From NCBI RefSeq assembly GCF_001884185.1, contig NZ_MAOE01000039.1, positions 1 through 64,000 on the forward strand: a DNA stretch of 64,000 nucleotides. Reading direction: 5' to 3'. Each line of letters opens with the position of its first letter. The stretch's first letter is position 1. Of this stretch, positions 22,780 to 32,533 are shown piece by piece. Below the pieces are notes generated by a model. That model was given only the letters and a program-made list of their open reading frames with translations, was not told the DNA's origin and did no database searches. Made by a program: the position numbers and the translations under genes. This DNA comes from Bacillus albus (GTDB lineage Bacteria; Bacillota; Bacilli; Bacillales; Bacillaceae_G).

Positions 22780-24228
22780 ATGATGGAGACGATGCCAAAT
22801 TGGTTAAAGCAACGTGCATTTTTAACACCAGATCGCACTGCAATTGAAATAGAGGAAGAGAAAGTTACTTTTATGCAGCTGCATGAAAAAGTAGTATCTG
22901 TTTGTGAACACCTCACGCATGTAGGAGTGAAGCGTGGGCAAAAGGTGGCTGTTCTGATGAAAAATGGTATGGAGATAATTACAGTTATTCACGCCCTATC
23001 TTACGTAGGAGCAGTAGCTGTACTTTTAAATACGCGTCTTTCAAGAGAAGAGCTACTTTGGCAAATGGATGATGCTGAAGTTATTTGTTTAGTAACGGAT
23101 CAAGATTTTGAGGCTAAAAATGTTCCTGTATATTCATTCGCCGAAATGATGAATGGACCGAAGGCGGAAGCCTCTATACAAGAAGAATTCTCTTTAGAAG
23201 AAGCGATGACAATTATTTATACGTCTGGGACGACAGGGAAACCGAAAGGCGTTATTTTAACGTACGGCAATCACTGGGCAAGTGCGGTTGGCTCTTTGCT
23301 TAACTTAGGGCTTCGTGATGACGATTGTTGGTTAGCGTGTATGCCAATGTTCCATGTTGGCGGGTTATCTCTTCTAATGAAAAATATTATGTACGGCATG
23401 CGCATTTTACTCGTTTCGAAATATGATGCTGACTTTATTCATAAAGCACTTCAGACGAGAGGTGTTACGATTATTTCTGTCGTTTCTAAAATGTTAACAG
23501 ATCTATTAGAAAGACTTGGAGAAGAGACATATCCATCTTCTTTACGATGCATGTTACTGGGCGGAGGACCAGCGCCGAAGCCGTTACTCGAAACATGTGT
23601 AGATAAAGGAATTCCTGTGTATCAAACGTACGGTATGACAGAAACGTCTTCGCAAATTTGTACGTTATCCGCGGATTACATGTTAACGAAAGTAGGATCA
23701 GCTGGGAAACCACTATTTCAGTGCCAACTACGTATTGAAAAAGATGGTGTAGTAGTGCCGCCGTTAGTAGAAGGCGAGATCGTAGTAAAAGGACCAAACG
23801 TAACAGGTGGTTATTTTAACCGTGAAGATGCGACGCGCGAAACAATTCAAAATGGATGGCTTCATACTGGTGACCTCGGTTATTTAGATGAAGAAGGATT
23901 TTTATACGTATTAGATCGCCGCAGTGATTTAATTATTTCTGGCGGAGAGAATATATATCCGGCTCAAATTGAAGAAGTGTTACTTTCTCATCCGATGGTA
24001 GCGGAAGCAGGTGTTGTCGGTATGACTGACGATAAATGGGGACAAGTACCCGCTGCTTTTGTTGTAAAAAATGGAGAAGTAACAGAAGAAGAAATTCTTC
24101 ATTTTTGCGAGGAGAAATTAGCGAAATATAAAGTGCCGAAAAAAGCGTGTTTCTTAGAGGAATTGCCACGAAACGCTTCGAAAAAATTGTTAAGACGAGA
24201 GTTAAGACAATTAGTGGAGGAGATATAG
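22780..24228 (+). CDS. menE: o-Succinylbenzoate-CoA ligase
   Basis: This adenylate-forming enzyme activates o-succinylbenzoate to its CoA thioester. Motifs: [14 protein letters not shown] (P-loop), [26 protein letters not shown], and C-terminal [11 protein letters not shown] with the catalytic Lys. I chose ATG at 22780 (MMETMPNW), six bases after GGAG, giving 482 residues; an in-frame ATG at 22765 precedes the ribosome site. It follows the intercistronic terminator and is 0 bases from menC. Confidence 0.95.
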   Translation: MMETMPNWLKQRAFLTPDRTAIEIEEEKVTFMQLHEKVVSVCEHLTHVGVKRGQKVAVLMKNGMEIITVIHALSYVGAVAVLLNTRLSREELLWQMDDAEVICLVTDQDFEAKNVPVYSFAEMMNGPKAEASIQEEFSLEEAMTIIYTSGTTGKPKGVILTYGNHWASAVGSLLNLGLRDDDCWLACMPMFHVGGLSLLMKNIMYGMRILLVSKYDADFIHKALQTRGVTIISVVSKMLTDLLERLGEETYPSSLRCMLLGGGPAPKPLLETCVDKGIPVYQTYGMTETSSQICTLSADYMLTKVGSAGKPLFQCQLRIEKDGVVVPPLVEGEIVVKGPNVTGGYFNREDATRETIQNGWLHTGDLGYLDEEGFLYVLDRRSDLIISGGENIYPAQIEEVLLSHPMVAEAGVVGMTDDKWGQVPAAFVVKNGEVTEEEILHFCEEKLAKYKVPKKACFLEELPRNASKKLLRRELRQLVEEI

Positions 24229-25335
24229 GTGGAAATAAAAAAAGCGACGCTTCATATAACGGAAATGCCACTCGTCATCCCGTTTGCTGCAAGCTACGGG
24301 ACGTATGAAAAGCGTGAAAGTATCGTCATTGAATTAGAAGATATGGACGGATACATTGGATTTGGCGAAGTCGTTGCGTTCTCTGAACCGTGGTACACGG
24401 AAGAAACAGTGAAGACTGCGCTACATGTACTTCAAGATTTTTTATTACTGGATTTATTAAAGGCGGAGATTTCTCATCCGAATGAAGTACCTGGTTTGTT
24501 CCAACATATAAAGAGAAACAGAATGGCAAAGGCGGGAATTGAAGGGGCTGTTTGGGATTTATATGCGAAGCGTGAACAGAAACCGCTAGCGACGTTACTT
24601 GGCGGAACTAGGACTGAAATTGAAGTTGGTGTCGTGGTTGGTATCAATACAATTCCGGTTATGTTAAAACAAATCGAAAAGTATGCAGAAGAAGGATATG
24701 AGCGTTTTAAAGTGAAAATAAAGCCAGAGCATGATTACGAATTATTGAAAGAGATTCGTAAAGAGTTCCCGCACATCCCGTTAATGGCTGATGCAAATTC
24801 AGCCTATACATTAGCGGATACGGAGAAATTGAAACGATTAGATGAATTTCAATTGATGATGATTGAACAACCACTAGCGGACTACGATTTTCTCGATCAT
24901 GCACAGCTGCAAAAGAAAATAGAAACGCCTATTTGTTTAGACGAAAGCATCCATAGTTTAGAAGACGCACGCGTTGCGATTACGCTGGGCAGTTGCCGCA
25001 TCGTAAATATTAAACCAGGGCGAGTGGGCGGATTAACGGAGTCGATTCAAATTCATAACTATTGTATGGAGCATAACATCCCTGTTTGGTGCGGCGGTAT
25101 GGTAGAGATGGGGATTTCAAGGGCGCAAAATGTTGCGCTTGCTTCACTGCCAAACTTTACGATTCCAGGTGATATATCTGCCTCTAGTAGGCACTGGGAG
25201 AGGGATATTATTTCGCCGGAAGTGATGCTTGAGGGCGGAAAGGTGATTGTACCGCAAAGTGTTGAAGCTGAGTATGAAGTAGACCGCGGAAGGTTGGCGG
25301 AAATTACGAAGCAGCGAATTGTTTTGGAGCGGTAG
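24229..25335 (+). CDS. menC: o-Succinylbenzoate synthase
   Basis: This enolase-superfamily enzyme dehydrates SHCHC to o-succinylbenzoate. It has 368 residues with the catalytic-lysine strand FKVKIKP, metal ligands in LMADANSAY, MIEQPL and CLDESI, and the second lysine in VNIKPGRVGG. It starts with GTG immediately after the menE TAG, with AGGAG upstream. Some homologues also racemise N-acylamino acids; the men context supports synthase activity. Confidence 0.95.
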   Translation: MEIKKATLHITEMPLVIPFAASYGTYEKRESIVIELEDMDGYIGFGEVVAFSEPWYTEETVKTALHVLQDFLLLDLLKAEISHPNEVPGLFQHIKRNRMAKAGIEGAVWDLYAKREQKPLATLLGGTRTEIEVGVVVGINTIPVMLKQIEKYAEEGYERFKVKIKPEHDYELLKEIRKEFPHIPLMADANSAYTLADTEKLKRLDEFQLMMIEQPLADYDFLDHAQLQKKIETPICLDESIHSLEDARVAITLGSCRIVNIKPGRVGGLTESIQIHNYCMEHNIPVWCGGMVEMGISRAQNVALASLPNFTIPGDISASSRHWERDIISPEVMLEGGKVIVPQSVEAEYEVDRGRLAEITKQRIVLER

Positions 25336-25374
25336 GTTGAGTCTTTCAAATAGCGGGCGAATTTCGTCGTTAAT

Positions 25375-25480
25375 TGTCGGTAAGTCGATATTCCTTGTCG
25401 AAACATCGATATATTAAAAAAATCGTTGATATATTTCAAGTTGTGGTCGATATATTTGAAAAATCGCCGATATAAATTTC
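25375..25480. repeat. TCGATAT dispersed repeat, copy 2 and tandem variants
   Basis: A 17-mer identical to 2201-2217 starts at 25375. It is followed by a run of related short units (TCGATATATT, TCGTTGATATATT, TCGATATATTTGAAAAATCG, CGCCGATATA). It occupies most of the gap between menC and the response regulator. Confidence 0.55.
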
Positions 25481-25487
25481 ATTTACT

Positions 25488-25516
25488 AAGGTTACTCCCG
25501 CGAGTAACCTTTTCGT
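25488..25516 (+). terminator. Terminator after the men operon
   Basis: AAGGTTACTC pairs with GAGTAACCTT, followed by TT and CG. It lies 150 bases after menC. Confidence 0.75.
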
Positions 25517-25570
25517 ATTGTACAAATTGGATAGACTAGTTTACAATCGAGCGTATAAAGGGGGAGTAAT

Positions 25571-26269
25571 ATGAAGCGCATTTCAATTTTAATAGCGGAT
25601 GATGAGGCAGAAATTGCCGATTTAATTGAGATACATTTAGAAAAAGAAGGTTACCACGTCGTGAAAGCAGCTGATGGAGAAGAGGCAATTCATATTATTG
25701 AAACGCAGCCAATCGATCTAGTGGTTTTAGATATTATGATGCCGAAAATAGATGGCTATGAAGTGACGCGCCAAATTCGTGCGAAACATCATATGCCAAT
25801 CATTTTCTTAAGTGCGAAAACGTCTGATTTTGATAAGGTGACAGGTTTAGTATTAGGCGCAGATGATTATATGACGAAACCTTTTACACCGATTGAATTA
25901 GTCGCGCGTGTAAATGCACAATTACGCCGATTTCTCACGTTAAATCATCCGAAAATAGCGGAGAATAAATCTGCTTTAGAGGTAGGCGGAGTCGTTATCG
26001 ATCCTGAGCGAAGAACAGTAAATGTGTACGGAGAACAAGTTGAATTAACACCGAAAGAGTTTGATATTTTATATTTATTAGCGAGCCATCCGAAGAAAGT
26101 GTACAATGTGGAAAATATTTTTCAGCAAGTATGGGCCGATGATTATTTTGAAGGCGGAAATACAGTTATGGTACATATCCGTACATTGCGGAAAAAACTT
26201 GGGGAAGATAAAAGAAAGAATAAGTTAATAAAAACAGTGTGGGGAGTAGGTTATACTTTCAATGGCTAA
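25571..26269 (+). CDS. OmpR-family response regulator (VanR-like)
   Basis: The 232 residues comprise a receiver domain with phospho-acceptor Asp54 (VVLDIMMPK) and Lys in DYMTKPF, and a winged-helix DNA-binding domain from about 130 (ELTPKEFDILYLLASHPKKV). It overlaps the sensor kinase by 8 bases. The arrangement regulator-kinase-VanY carboxypeptidase resembles vanRS-vanY, without the vanHAX resistance genes, so the system more likely manages peptidoglycan trimming than glycopeptide resistance. Confidence 0.92.
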   Translation: MKRISILIADDEAEIADLIEIHLEKEGYHVVKAADGEEAIHIIETQPIDLVVLDIMMPKIDGYEVTRQIRAKHHMPIIFLSAKTSDFDKVTGLVLGADDYMTKPFTPIELVARVNAQLRRFLTLNHPKIAENKSALEVGGVVIDPERRTVNVYGEQVELTPKEFDILYLLASHPKKVYNVENIFQQVWADDYFEGGNTVMVHIRTLRKKLGEDKRKNKLIKTVWGVGYTFNG

Positions 26270-27368
26270 AAAGATGAAAAGTTTTCGCTCGAAGATGGTT
26301 ATGCTATTTGCGTTAAGTATGGTATTAGCTGGTGGCGTAACATATATCATTTATGAAGGATTACGAATTTATTATAAATTAGTCGTTCGTTTTGAGGATC
26401 CATTAGCCCAAGTTCGGTCAATGGTAAGACAAATCGGGGATATTAATTTCTTTTTAATTATTTTCATTCCTCTGTCCATTATGTTTTTCTTCTTTCTTAC
26501 TAGGCCTTATGTAAAATATTTTGATGAGATTTCAAACGGGATTCACCATTTGGCGAACGGGGATTTTACAAATGAAGTTCGCGTTTCATCAAATGATGAG
26601 TTTGGATATATTGCAAGCGAAATTAATGTAGCGAGTGAAAAGTTAAAGGAAGCAGTGGAACGGGGAGACTTTGCGGAAAGTAGTAAAGACCAGCTCATTG
26701 TTAACTTAGCTCACGATTTGAGAACGCCGTTAACGTCCGTTTTAGGTTATTTAGATTTAATTCTTAAAGATGAGAATTTGACGAAGGAACAAATTAAACA
26801 CTTTTCCACAATCGCTTTTACGAAATCTGAAAGGCTGGAAAGTTTAATTGATGAATTATTTGAAATCACAAGAATGAATTATGGGATGCTGAAGCTGGAA
26901 AAAAGACCAATTGATATAGGTGAACTGCTTATTCAGTTAGACGAAGAATTATATCCGTTATTAGAAAAGAAGGAATTAGAAGCGAGATTGAATATGACGC
27001 CGCAATTACCTATTAACGGTGACGGGAAATTATTAGCGAGGGTATTTGAAAATCTTTTAACGAATGCGATTCGCTACGGGTATGATGGAAAGTTTGTTGA
27101 TGTGAACGGATATATTGAAGGTGAAGAGGTAGTCGTACAAATTATTAATTACGGAGACAGCATTCCAGAAGAAGATTTACCGTATCTTTTTGATATGTTT
27201 TATACAGGTGATAAGGCAAGATCAGAGCAACAAGGTGGTACAGGCCTTGGGCTATTTATTGCGAAAAATATTGTTGAGCAGCATAACGGTACGATTTCTG
27301 CTGAAAGTAATGTAGTTAGAACAATGTTTGAAGTGAGATTGCCAAAAGAAGAGAGCGAAGTAATTTAA
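26262..27368 (+). CDS. Sensor histidine kinase (VanS-like)
   Basis: The 368 residues include two membrane segments (about 10-30 and 62-80) with only a short extracytoplasmic loop, a HAMP linker (about 82-132), a dimerisation domain with His151 (NLAHDLRTPLTSV), and an ATPase domain with NLLTNAIRYG and GGTGLGLFIAK. The short loop is typical of VanS-type or intramembrane-sensing kinases. The ligand is unknown. Co-transcribed with the response regulator. Confidence 0.93.
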   Translation: MAKKMKSFRSKMVMLFALSMVLAGGVTYIIYEGLRIYYKLVVRFEDPLAQVRSMVRQIGDINFFLIIFIPLSIMFFFFLTRPYVKYFDEISNGIHHLANGDFTNEVRVSSNDEFGYIASEINVASEKLKEAVERGDFAESSKDQLIVNLAHDLRTPLTSVLGYLDLILKDENLTKEQIKHFSTIAFTKSERLESLIDELFEITRMNYGMLKLEKRPIDIGELLIQLDEELYPLLEKKELEARLNMTPQLPINGDGKLLARVFENLLTNAIRYGYDGKFVDVNGYIEGEEVVVQIINYGDSIPEEDLPYLFDMFYTGDKARSEQQGGTGLGLFIAKNIVEQHNGTISAESNVVRTMFEVRLPKEESEVI

Positions 27369-27450
27369 TAAAAATTTAAACTTTACCCCACTTTTTATTT
27401 TAATAGTTTTTTCTATTCTATACGTAAGTTACGTGGAGGAGGAACTAGAA

Positions 27451-28311
27451 ATGAAAAAGTGGGTATTTATTTCTTTTTTTATAGCATGCACAATCTGTGT
27501 AGGCGTTTATATATCACCATTATTCCAAAAGGAGATCGATGTTAAAATTGCCGACAAAGATAATACGGTAAGGGCTGCGAATACGGAAAAGATAGAGATT
27601 ACAAAAGAAGAAATTTATAAAGGTGATTTATTATTAGTTAATAAAGATTACCCGGTTAAAAAAGATAGTATTAGGTCTGATATTATAAATGTAAATCACA
27701 ATAGTGAATTAGTAAGAGGTTACGTCATATTTGATAGAAATCTTCGTTTATCAAAGGATGTTGTAAAAAAGTTTTTGAACGTTGTCGATGCAGCTGGAAA
27801 AGATGGAGTGCAGCATTTTTTAATGAATAGTGGGTATCGAGATTTTCAAGAACAAAGTAAGTTATATAAAGAAATGGGATCTGACTATGCACTCCCAGCA
27901 GGATACAGTGAACATAATTTAGGATTATCACTCGACGTTGGATCTACGCAAAAGAAAATGGAGAAAGCGCCTGAAGGAAAGTGGATTGAAGAGAACGTAT
28001 GGAAGCATGGCTTTGTTTTACGTTATCCGAAAAATAAAAGCCATATTACAGGCATTCAATATGAGCCGTGGCATATACGTTATGTAGGATTACCGCATAG
28101 TGCCATTATGCAAAAGGAGAAAATTACACTAGAGGAATATTTGGACTTCTTAAAAGAGAAAAAAGAAATCACAACGGATGTGGAAGGTAAGAAATATACG
28201 GTTTCTTATTATAAAATATCCGGGAACAGGAAAGTGAATGTTCCAGCGAATAAGCAGTATGAAATTTCGGGGAATAATATGGATGGAGTTATTGTGACGG
28301 TTCAGGAATAG
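27451..28311 (+). CDS. VanY-type D-Ala-D-Ala carboxypeptidase
   Basis: This membrane-anchored zinc peptidase trims the terminal D-Ala of peptidoglycan stem peptides. An uncleaved signal anchor covers 4-22. The metal and catalytic residues are His155 and Asp162 in SEHNLGLSLD, Glu205 and His208 in EPWHIRYVG, and SGYRDFQEQ lies at 127-135. I chose ATG at 27451 after GGAGGAGG, giving 286 residues. It sits 82 bases after the kinase gene with a terminator after it, so it is likely the output gene of this two-component system. Confidence 0.93.
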   Translation: MKKWVFISFFIACTICVGVYISPLFQKEIDVKIADKDNTVRAANTEKIEITKEEIYKGDLLLVNKDYPVKKDSIRSDIINVNHNSELVRGYVIFDRNLRLSKDVVKKFLNVVDAAGKDGVQHFLMNSGYRDFQEQSKLYKEMGSDYALPAGYSEHNLGLSLDVGSTQKKMEKAPEGKWIEENVWKHGFVLRYPKNKSHITGIQYEPWHIRYVGLPHSAIMQKEKITLEEYLDFLKEKKEITTDVEGKKYTVSYYKISGNRKVNVPANKQYEISGNNMDGVIVTVQE

Positions 28312-28314
28312 ATA

Positions 28315-28348
28315 AAGAGGTTGTTCCCTTTTGGAGCAGCCTTTTCGT
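28315..28348 (+). terminator. Terminator after vanY-type gene
   Basis: GGTTGTTCC pairs with GGAGCAGCC (one G-U), followed by TTTTCG. Confidence 0.75.
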
Positions 28349-28371
28349 ATATAAGAAAGGGATTGTTTTTT

Positions 28372-28412
28372 TGTCAGTAAATCGATATGTCTTGTCGAAT
28401 TGTTAATATAAT
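28372..28412. repeat. TCGATAT dispersed repeat, copy 3
   Basis: The unit matches the 17-mer of copies 1 and 2 at 15 of 17 positions. It continues with CTTGTCGAA as in copy 2, so the shared unit is at least 30 bases long. Confidence 0.5.
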
Positions 28413-28539
28413 TTCCTAAACTATCATTATTTTGAGGGGCATCTTTTATTTCACTTTTAAACATTATAACGTTATATTTACTTCTCCCTTTTTTTGTGTT
28501 ACGCTAAACGTGTGAAAGACATATAAAATGAAATTTTAA

Positions 28540-28553
28540 TGTAAGCGTATTCT
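28540..28553 (+). promoter_or_regulatory. cre site (CcpA operator) before the sugar-acid operon
   Basis: TGTAAGCGTATTCT matches cre TGNAANCGNNNNCA at all but the last base. It is 32 bases before the first ATG, a position for carbon catabolite repression. Confidence 0.7.
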
Positions 28554-28585
28554 TATGGCTTCTTATAGAAAAGGGTGGAAGTACA

Positions 28586-29686
28586 ATGACAGAACGATTC
28601 GTACTACGTAATGTGAAACGTGTGAACGGGGAAGAGATTGACATTGTAATTGAAAATAACAAAATCGCACAGGTGACGGAAGCTGGTACTGGCGAGGGTG
28701 GAAAGGTTCTTGATTACTCAGGTACTTACGTATCGAGTGGCTGGATTGATTTACACGTTCACGCTTTTCCAGAGTTTAATCCGTATGGCGATGAGGTGGA
28801 TGAAATTGGCGTTAAGCAAGGGGTAACGACAATTGTTGATGCGGGTAGCTGCGGAGCTGATCGCATTGCAGATTTAGTAAAAAGTAGAGAGCAGGCAAAA
28901 ACGAATTTATTTGCCTTTTTAAATATTTCTCGCATCGGTTTGAAACGAATTGATGAATTATCCAATATGGAATGGATAGATAAAGAGAAAGTAATAGAAG
29001 CAGTAGAAAAGTATAAAGATGTAATCGTTGGGTTAAAGGCGAGAATGAGTAAAAGTGTCGTTTGTGATAGTGGAATTGAACCGCTTCATGTTGCACGCTC
29101 TTTATCTCGTGAAACATCATTACCGATTATGGTACATATCGGTTCAGCGCCTCCTCGCATAGAGGAAGTTGTACCTCTTTTAGAAAAAGATGATGTCATT
29201 ACACATTACTTAAACGGGAAAGAAAATAATTTATTCGATGAAGAAGGTAAACCGCTACCTGTATTACTAGATGCAGTGAATCGCGGCGTTCATTTAGATG
29301 TTGGTCACGGTAATGCTAGTTTTTCTTTTAACGTAGCAGAAGCGGCGAAGCGTCATGGTATTGCCTTTCATACAATTAGTACAGATATTTACCGAAAGAA
29401 TCGTATACACGGTCCCGTGTATAGTATGGCTCACGTTCTTTCGAAATTCCTTTATTTAGGATATCCGCTAGAAGAGGTAATTGATGCGGTGACGACAAAT
29501 GCGGCAGAGTGGCTGAAAAAACCAGAGCTTGGCCGTATTCAAGAAGGCGATATTGCAAACTTAACTTTATTTACGGTGAAAGATGAGAAGGTTACGTTAA
29601 TTGATTCAGAAGGGGATCAGCGCATTGCTGAAAGAAGAATTGATACGAAAGGGGTTGTAATCAATGGGTCATTCATTGAATGCTAA
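28586..29686 (+). CDS. Amidohydrolase/deacetylase family metallohydrolase
   Basis: This TIM-barrel metal hydrolase has 366 residues. Ligands visible: His57 and His59 (DLHVH), probable carboxylated Lys151 (GLKARMSKS), His184 (VHIGSAP), His207 (THYLNG) and Asp267 (STDIYRKN). The set fits a binuclear zinc deacetylase or dihydroorotase-like enzyme. The family is often encoded beside DgaE/DgaF homologues, as here, so removal of an N-acyl group from an amino-sugar acid is plausible; that substrate is inference. The ATG follows AAGGGTGG. It overlaps the next gene by 23 bases. Confidence 0.88.
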   Translation: MTERFVLRNVKRVNGEEIDIVIENNKIAQVTEAGTGEGGKVLDYSGTYVSSGWIDLHVHAFPEFNPYGDEVDEIGVKQGVTTIVDAGSCGADRIADLVKSREQAKTNLFAFLNISRIGLKRIDELSNMEWIDKEKVIEAVEKYKDVIVGLKARMSKSVVCDSGIEPLHVARSLSRETSLPIMVHIGSAPPRIEEVVPLLEKDDVITHYLNGKENNLFDEEGKPLPVLLDAVNRGVHLDVGHGNASFSFNVAEAAKRHGIAFHTISTDIYRKNRIHGPVYSMAHVLSKFLYLGYPLEEVIDAVTTNAAEWLKKPELGRIQEGDIANLTLFTVKDEKVTLIDSEGDQRIAERRIDTKGVVINGSFIEC

Positions 29687-30767
29687 GTACGGATTAAAAA
29701 GAGTAATTAATGCGAGCGGTAGAATGAGTATTTTAGGTGTATCCGCTCCTACAGATACAGTTATGGATGCGATGAAACATGGTGGACAAAATTATGTGGA
29801 AATTGCAGATTTAGTAGATAAAGCAGGAGACCATATTGCGAGAATTCTAGATTCAGAGGCAGCGGTCGTTGTAAATTCAGCATCGAGCGGAATTGCACTT
29901 TCTATCGCTGGTATCGTTACAGAAGGAAATCGCCGTAAAAGTGAAAGACTTCATCAAGAAGTCATCGCGAAAAACGAAGTGATTATGTTAAAAGGTCATA
30001 ACGTTCAATACGGCGCTCCTGTTGAAACGATGATTTATTTAGGCGGCGGTAAACTTGTAGAAGTTGGCTACGCAAATGAAGGGAAAGCAGAGCATATTGA
30101 AGATGCGATTGGTGAAAATACAGCAGCGATTCTTTATGTGAAATCCCATCATGCCGTGCAAAAAAATATGATTTCTGTTGAAGAAGCATGGGAAGTTGCG
30201 CAGCGAAATAACGTACCACTGATCGTCGATGCAGCAGCTGAAGAAGATATTCAAAAATATGTGAAGTATGCAGACCTTGCCATTTATAGCGGTTCAAAGG
30301 CAATTGAAGGACCTACTTCTGGTATTGTTGCCGGTAAACGAAAATATATTGAGTGGCTGAAAGTGCAATTATATTGCATCGGAAGAAGTATGAAAGTCGG
30401 GAAAGAAACAACTTTCGGTTTACTTCAAGCGCTTGATGAGTACGGAGCAAAAGAAGATAAAAGTGAACAAGAAAAAGAGTTATTACAAGTACTTATGCCA
30501 CTAAAAGAATTAAACGGTGTAAATGTAACAATCGTTCAAGATGAAGCAGGAAGAGCGATTTTTAGAGCACGTATTCACATTAACGAGAATGAGTTAAATA
30601 AATCAGCAAAAGACGTCGTAACAGCATTACGCGAAGGGGAAATTGCAATTTATACACGTGATTACGGAGTAAGACAAGGATTCTTTGATATTGATCCACG
30701 TCCACTTCAAGGTGATGACATACATGTAATTGAAGAAAAATTGAGAGAAATTGTAGGGGGAAACTAA
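29664..30767 (+). CDS. SelA/DgaE-like PLP-dependent ammonia lyase
   Basis: This fold-type I PLP enzyme has 367 residues. The Schiff-base lysine should be Lys212 in YSGSKAIEGPTSG, after IVDAAAEED (cofactor Asp189). It resembles DgaE, which removes ammonia from D-glucosaminate-6-phosphate to give 2-keto-3-deoxygluconate-6-phosphate, and more distantly selenocysteine synthase. No selenocysteine genes are near. The neighbours (aldolase, sugar kinase) support the sugar-acid role. Confidence 0.87.
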   Translation: MGHSLNAKYGLKRVINASGRMSILGVSAPTDTVMDAMKHGGQNYVEIADLVDKAGDHIARILDSEAAVVVNSASSGIALSIAGIVTEGNRRKSERLHQEVIAKNEVIMLKGHNVQYGAPVETMIYLGGGKLVEVGYANEGKAEHIEDAIGENTAAILYVKSHHAVQKNMISVEEAWEVAQRNNVPLIVDAAAEEDIQKYVKYADLAIYSGSKAIEGPTSGIVAGKRKYIEWLKVQLYCIGRSMKVGKETTFGLLQALDEYGAKEDKSEQEKELLQVLMPLKELNGVNVTIVQDEAGRAIFRARIHINENELNKSAKDVVTALREGEIAIYTRDYGVRQGFFDIDPRPLQGDDIHVIEEKLREIVGGN

Positions 30768-30768
30768 A

Positions 30769-31524
30769 ATGACAAACATTCAAAAACGTTTTTATAAAGG
30801 CCGTGTAGCATTAAATGTATTAGCGAACAATATTGAAAATGCGAAAGACATTTTTGAAGCAGCAGAAGGGTATGTAGTAGTCGGAGTGCTATCAAAAGAT
30901 TACCCAACAGTAGAAGAAGCCGTTACAGCGATGAAAGCATACGGAAAAGAAATTGATGACGCGGTATCAATCGGACTAGGAGCTGGAGATAATCGCCAAG
31001 CAGCAGTTGTAGCTGAAATTGCGAAGCATTATCCTGGTAGCCATATTAATCAAGTGTTCCCTTCAGTTGGAGCAACGCGTGCAAATCTTGGCGGAAAAGA
31101 TAGCTGGATTAATAGTTTAGTATCACCAACAGGAAAAGTAGGGTACGTAAATATTTCTACTGGTCCAATTAGTGCTGCTGGAGAGGAAAAAGCAATCGTT
31201 CCAATTAAAACAGCGATTGCACTTGTACGTGATATGGGCGGAAATTCATTGAAGTACTTCCCAATGAAAGGGCTAGCTCACGAAGAAGAATATCGCGCAG
31301 TCGCGAAAGCTTGTGCGGAAGAAGGATTCGCATTAGAGCCAACAGGCGGAATTGATAAAGAAAACTTTGAAACAATTTTACGTATCGCGCTTGAAGCAAA
31401 TGTAGAGCAAGTTATTCCGCACGTGTACTCTTCTATTATTGATAAAGAAACTGGCAATACGAAAACAGAAGATGTTCGTGAATTATTAGCAGTCGTGAAG
31501 AAGTTAGTTGATCAATATGCGTAA
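30769..31524 (+). CDS. KDGP aldolase family protein (DgaF-like)
   Basis: This 251-residue TIM-barrel protein has SIGLGAGDNRQAAVVAEIAKHYPGSHINQVFPSVGATRAN and SLKYFPMKGLAHEEEY, where the conserved Lys in FPMKG is the expected Schiff-base residue. DgaF-type enzymes split 2-keto-3-deoxygluconate-6-phosphate into pyruvate and glyceraldehyde-3-phosphate. The ATG follows GGGGG, one base after the lyase stop. Together with the lyase it forms the core of the pathway. Confidence 0.88.
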   Translation: MTNIQKRFYKGRVALNVLANNIENAKDIFEAAEGYVVVGVLSKDYPTVEEAVTAMKAYGKEIDDAVSIGLGAGDNRQAAVVAEIAKHYPGSHINQVFPSVGATRANLGGKDSWINSLVSPTGKVGYVNISTGPISAAGEEKAIVPIKTAIALVRDMGGNSLKYFPMKGLAHEEEYRAVAKACAEEGFALEPTGGIDKENFETILRIALEANVEQVIPHVYSSIIDKETGNTKTEDVRELLAVVKKLVDQYA

Positions 31525-32533
31525 GAAAATTGCAGCATTCGGCGAAGTAATGATGCGCCTGCAAGTACCAGGATATGAATTGTTGTCGCAAGCTAACACA
31601 TTAAAATATTCATTTTCTGGTACAGGTGTGAATGTTGCAGCAGCACTTTCTCATCTCGGGCATGAAGGGCTTCTTATTTCTACTTTACCGGAAAATTCGG
31701 TTGGAGATGCTGCATTATCTTACATTCAAAAATTAGGCGTGCAAACCTCGCTCGTTTCAAGAGGCGGTAAATATGTCGGCATGTACTTTTTAGAAAATGG
31801 ATTTGGCGCACGTGCAAGCCGCGTTACATATTCGAATCGATTAGAAAGTAGCTTCAATACGGCATGTAAAGAGATGTATCAATTTGAAGAAATCGCAAAG
31901 GAAATTGATATCGTTCATTTTTGCGGGATTACACTTGCGATGAATGATACTGTGCGCCATCATATGAAATCTTTAGCGAAAGCTGTTAAAGAACACGGAG
32001 GCACTGTCGTTTTTGATTGCAATTATCGTCCATCTCTTTGGGGAGAAGACGGATATGAACAAGCAAAGCCACATTATGAAGAAATGCTTGCTCTTGCTGA
32101 TATCGTTATGATGAATGAAAAAGATGCAATGTTCGTTCTTGGAATGAAAACAGAGGAGACGGAGCGAGAGGCGCAACTTGTGGATCTTATTCCAAAGGTT
32201 GCTGAAACATATCATATCGCTACAATTGCTGGTACACATCGTTCTATTAATAGCGATAATACACACTCGCTTCGCGGGTTTATATGTAAAGATGGGGCGT
32301 TCACTTTTGCAAAAACACTTACGTTTTCTGTATATGATAGAATAGGTGCTGGAGATGCTTATACGAGCGGGATTATTCATGGCGAGATAGAAGAGTTTGC
32401 ACCAGAGAAAGCTGTTTCATTTGCGTCAGCAGCTGGAATGCTTGCACATACAATCGTCGGTGATACGCCAATGTCATCAGAGAAGGATATACTTCGGGCA
32501 ATGACGGCATCAGTAGGTGATGTAGAAAGGTAG
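31517..32533 (+). CDS. PfkB-family sugar kinase (2-keto-3-deoxygluconate kinase-like)
   Basis: This ribokinase-fold enzyme has 338 residues. The PfkB signature DRIGAGDAYTSG holds the catalytic base Asp280, and VFDCNYRPSLW is typical of KDG kinases. I chose ATG at 31517, inside the end of the aldolase gene; an in-frame TTG at 31508 would add three residues. It could phosphorylate a keto-deoxy sugar acid or an amino-sugar acid before the lyase step; sequence alone does not decide. Confidence 0.88.
   Translation: MRKKIAAFGEVMMRLQVPGYELLSQANTLKYSFSGTGVNVAAALSHLGHEGLLISTLPENSVGDAALSYIQKLGVQTSLVSRGGKYVGMYFLENGFGARASRVTYSNRLESSFNTACKEMYQFEEIAKEIDIVHFCGITLAMNDTVRHHMKSLAKAVKEHGGTVVFDCNYRPSLWGEDGYEQAKPHYEEMLALADIVMMNEKDAMFVLGMKTEETEREAQLVDLIPKVAETYHIATIAGTHRSINSDNTHSLRGFICKDGAFTFAKTLTFSVYDRIGAGDAYTSGIIHGEIEEFAPEKAVSFASAAGMLAHTIVGDTPMSSEKDILRAMTASVGDVER

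Noticed and set aside
25375-25480. Possible CRISPR array in the menC downstream gap
   Set aside because: The repeated units are short, unequal and without spacers of constant length; no cas genes are near.
25571-28311. Complete vancomycin-resistance cluster
   Set aside because: Only regulator, kinase and VanY-type carboxypeptidase are present. No vanH, ligase or vanX genes occur in the window, so resistance is not supported.
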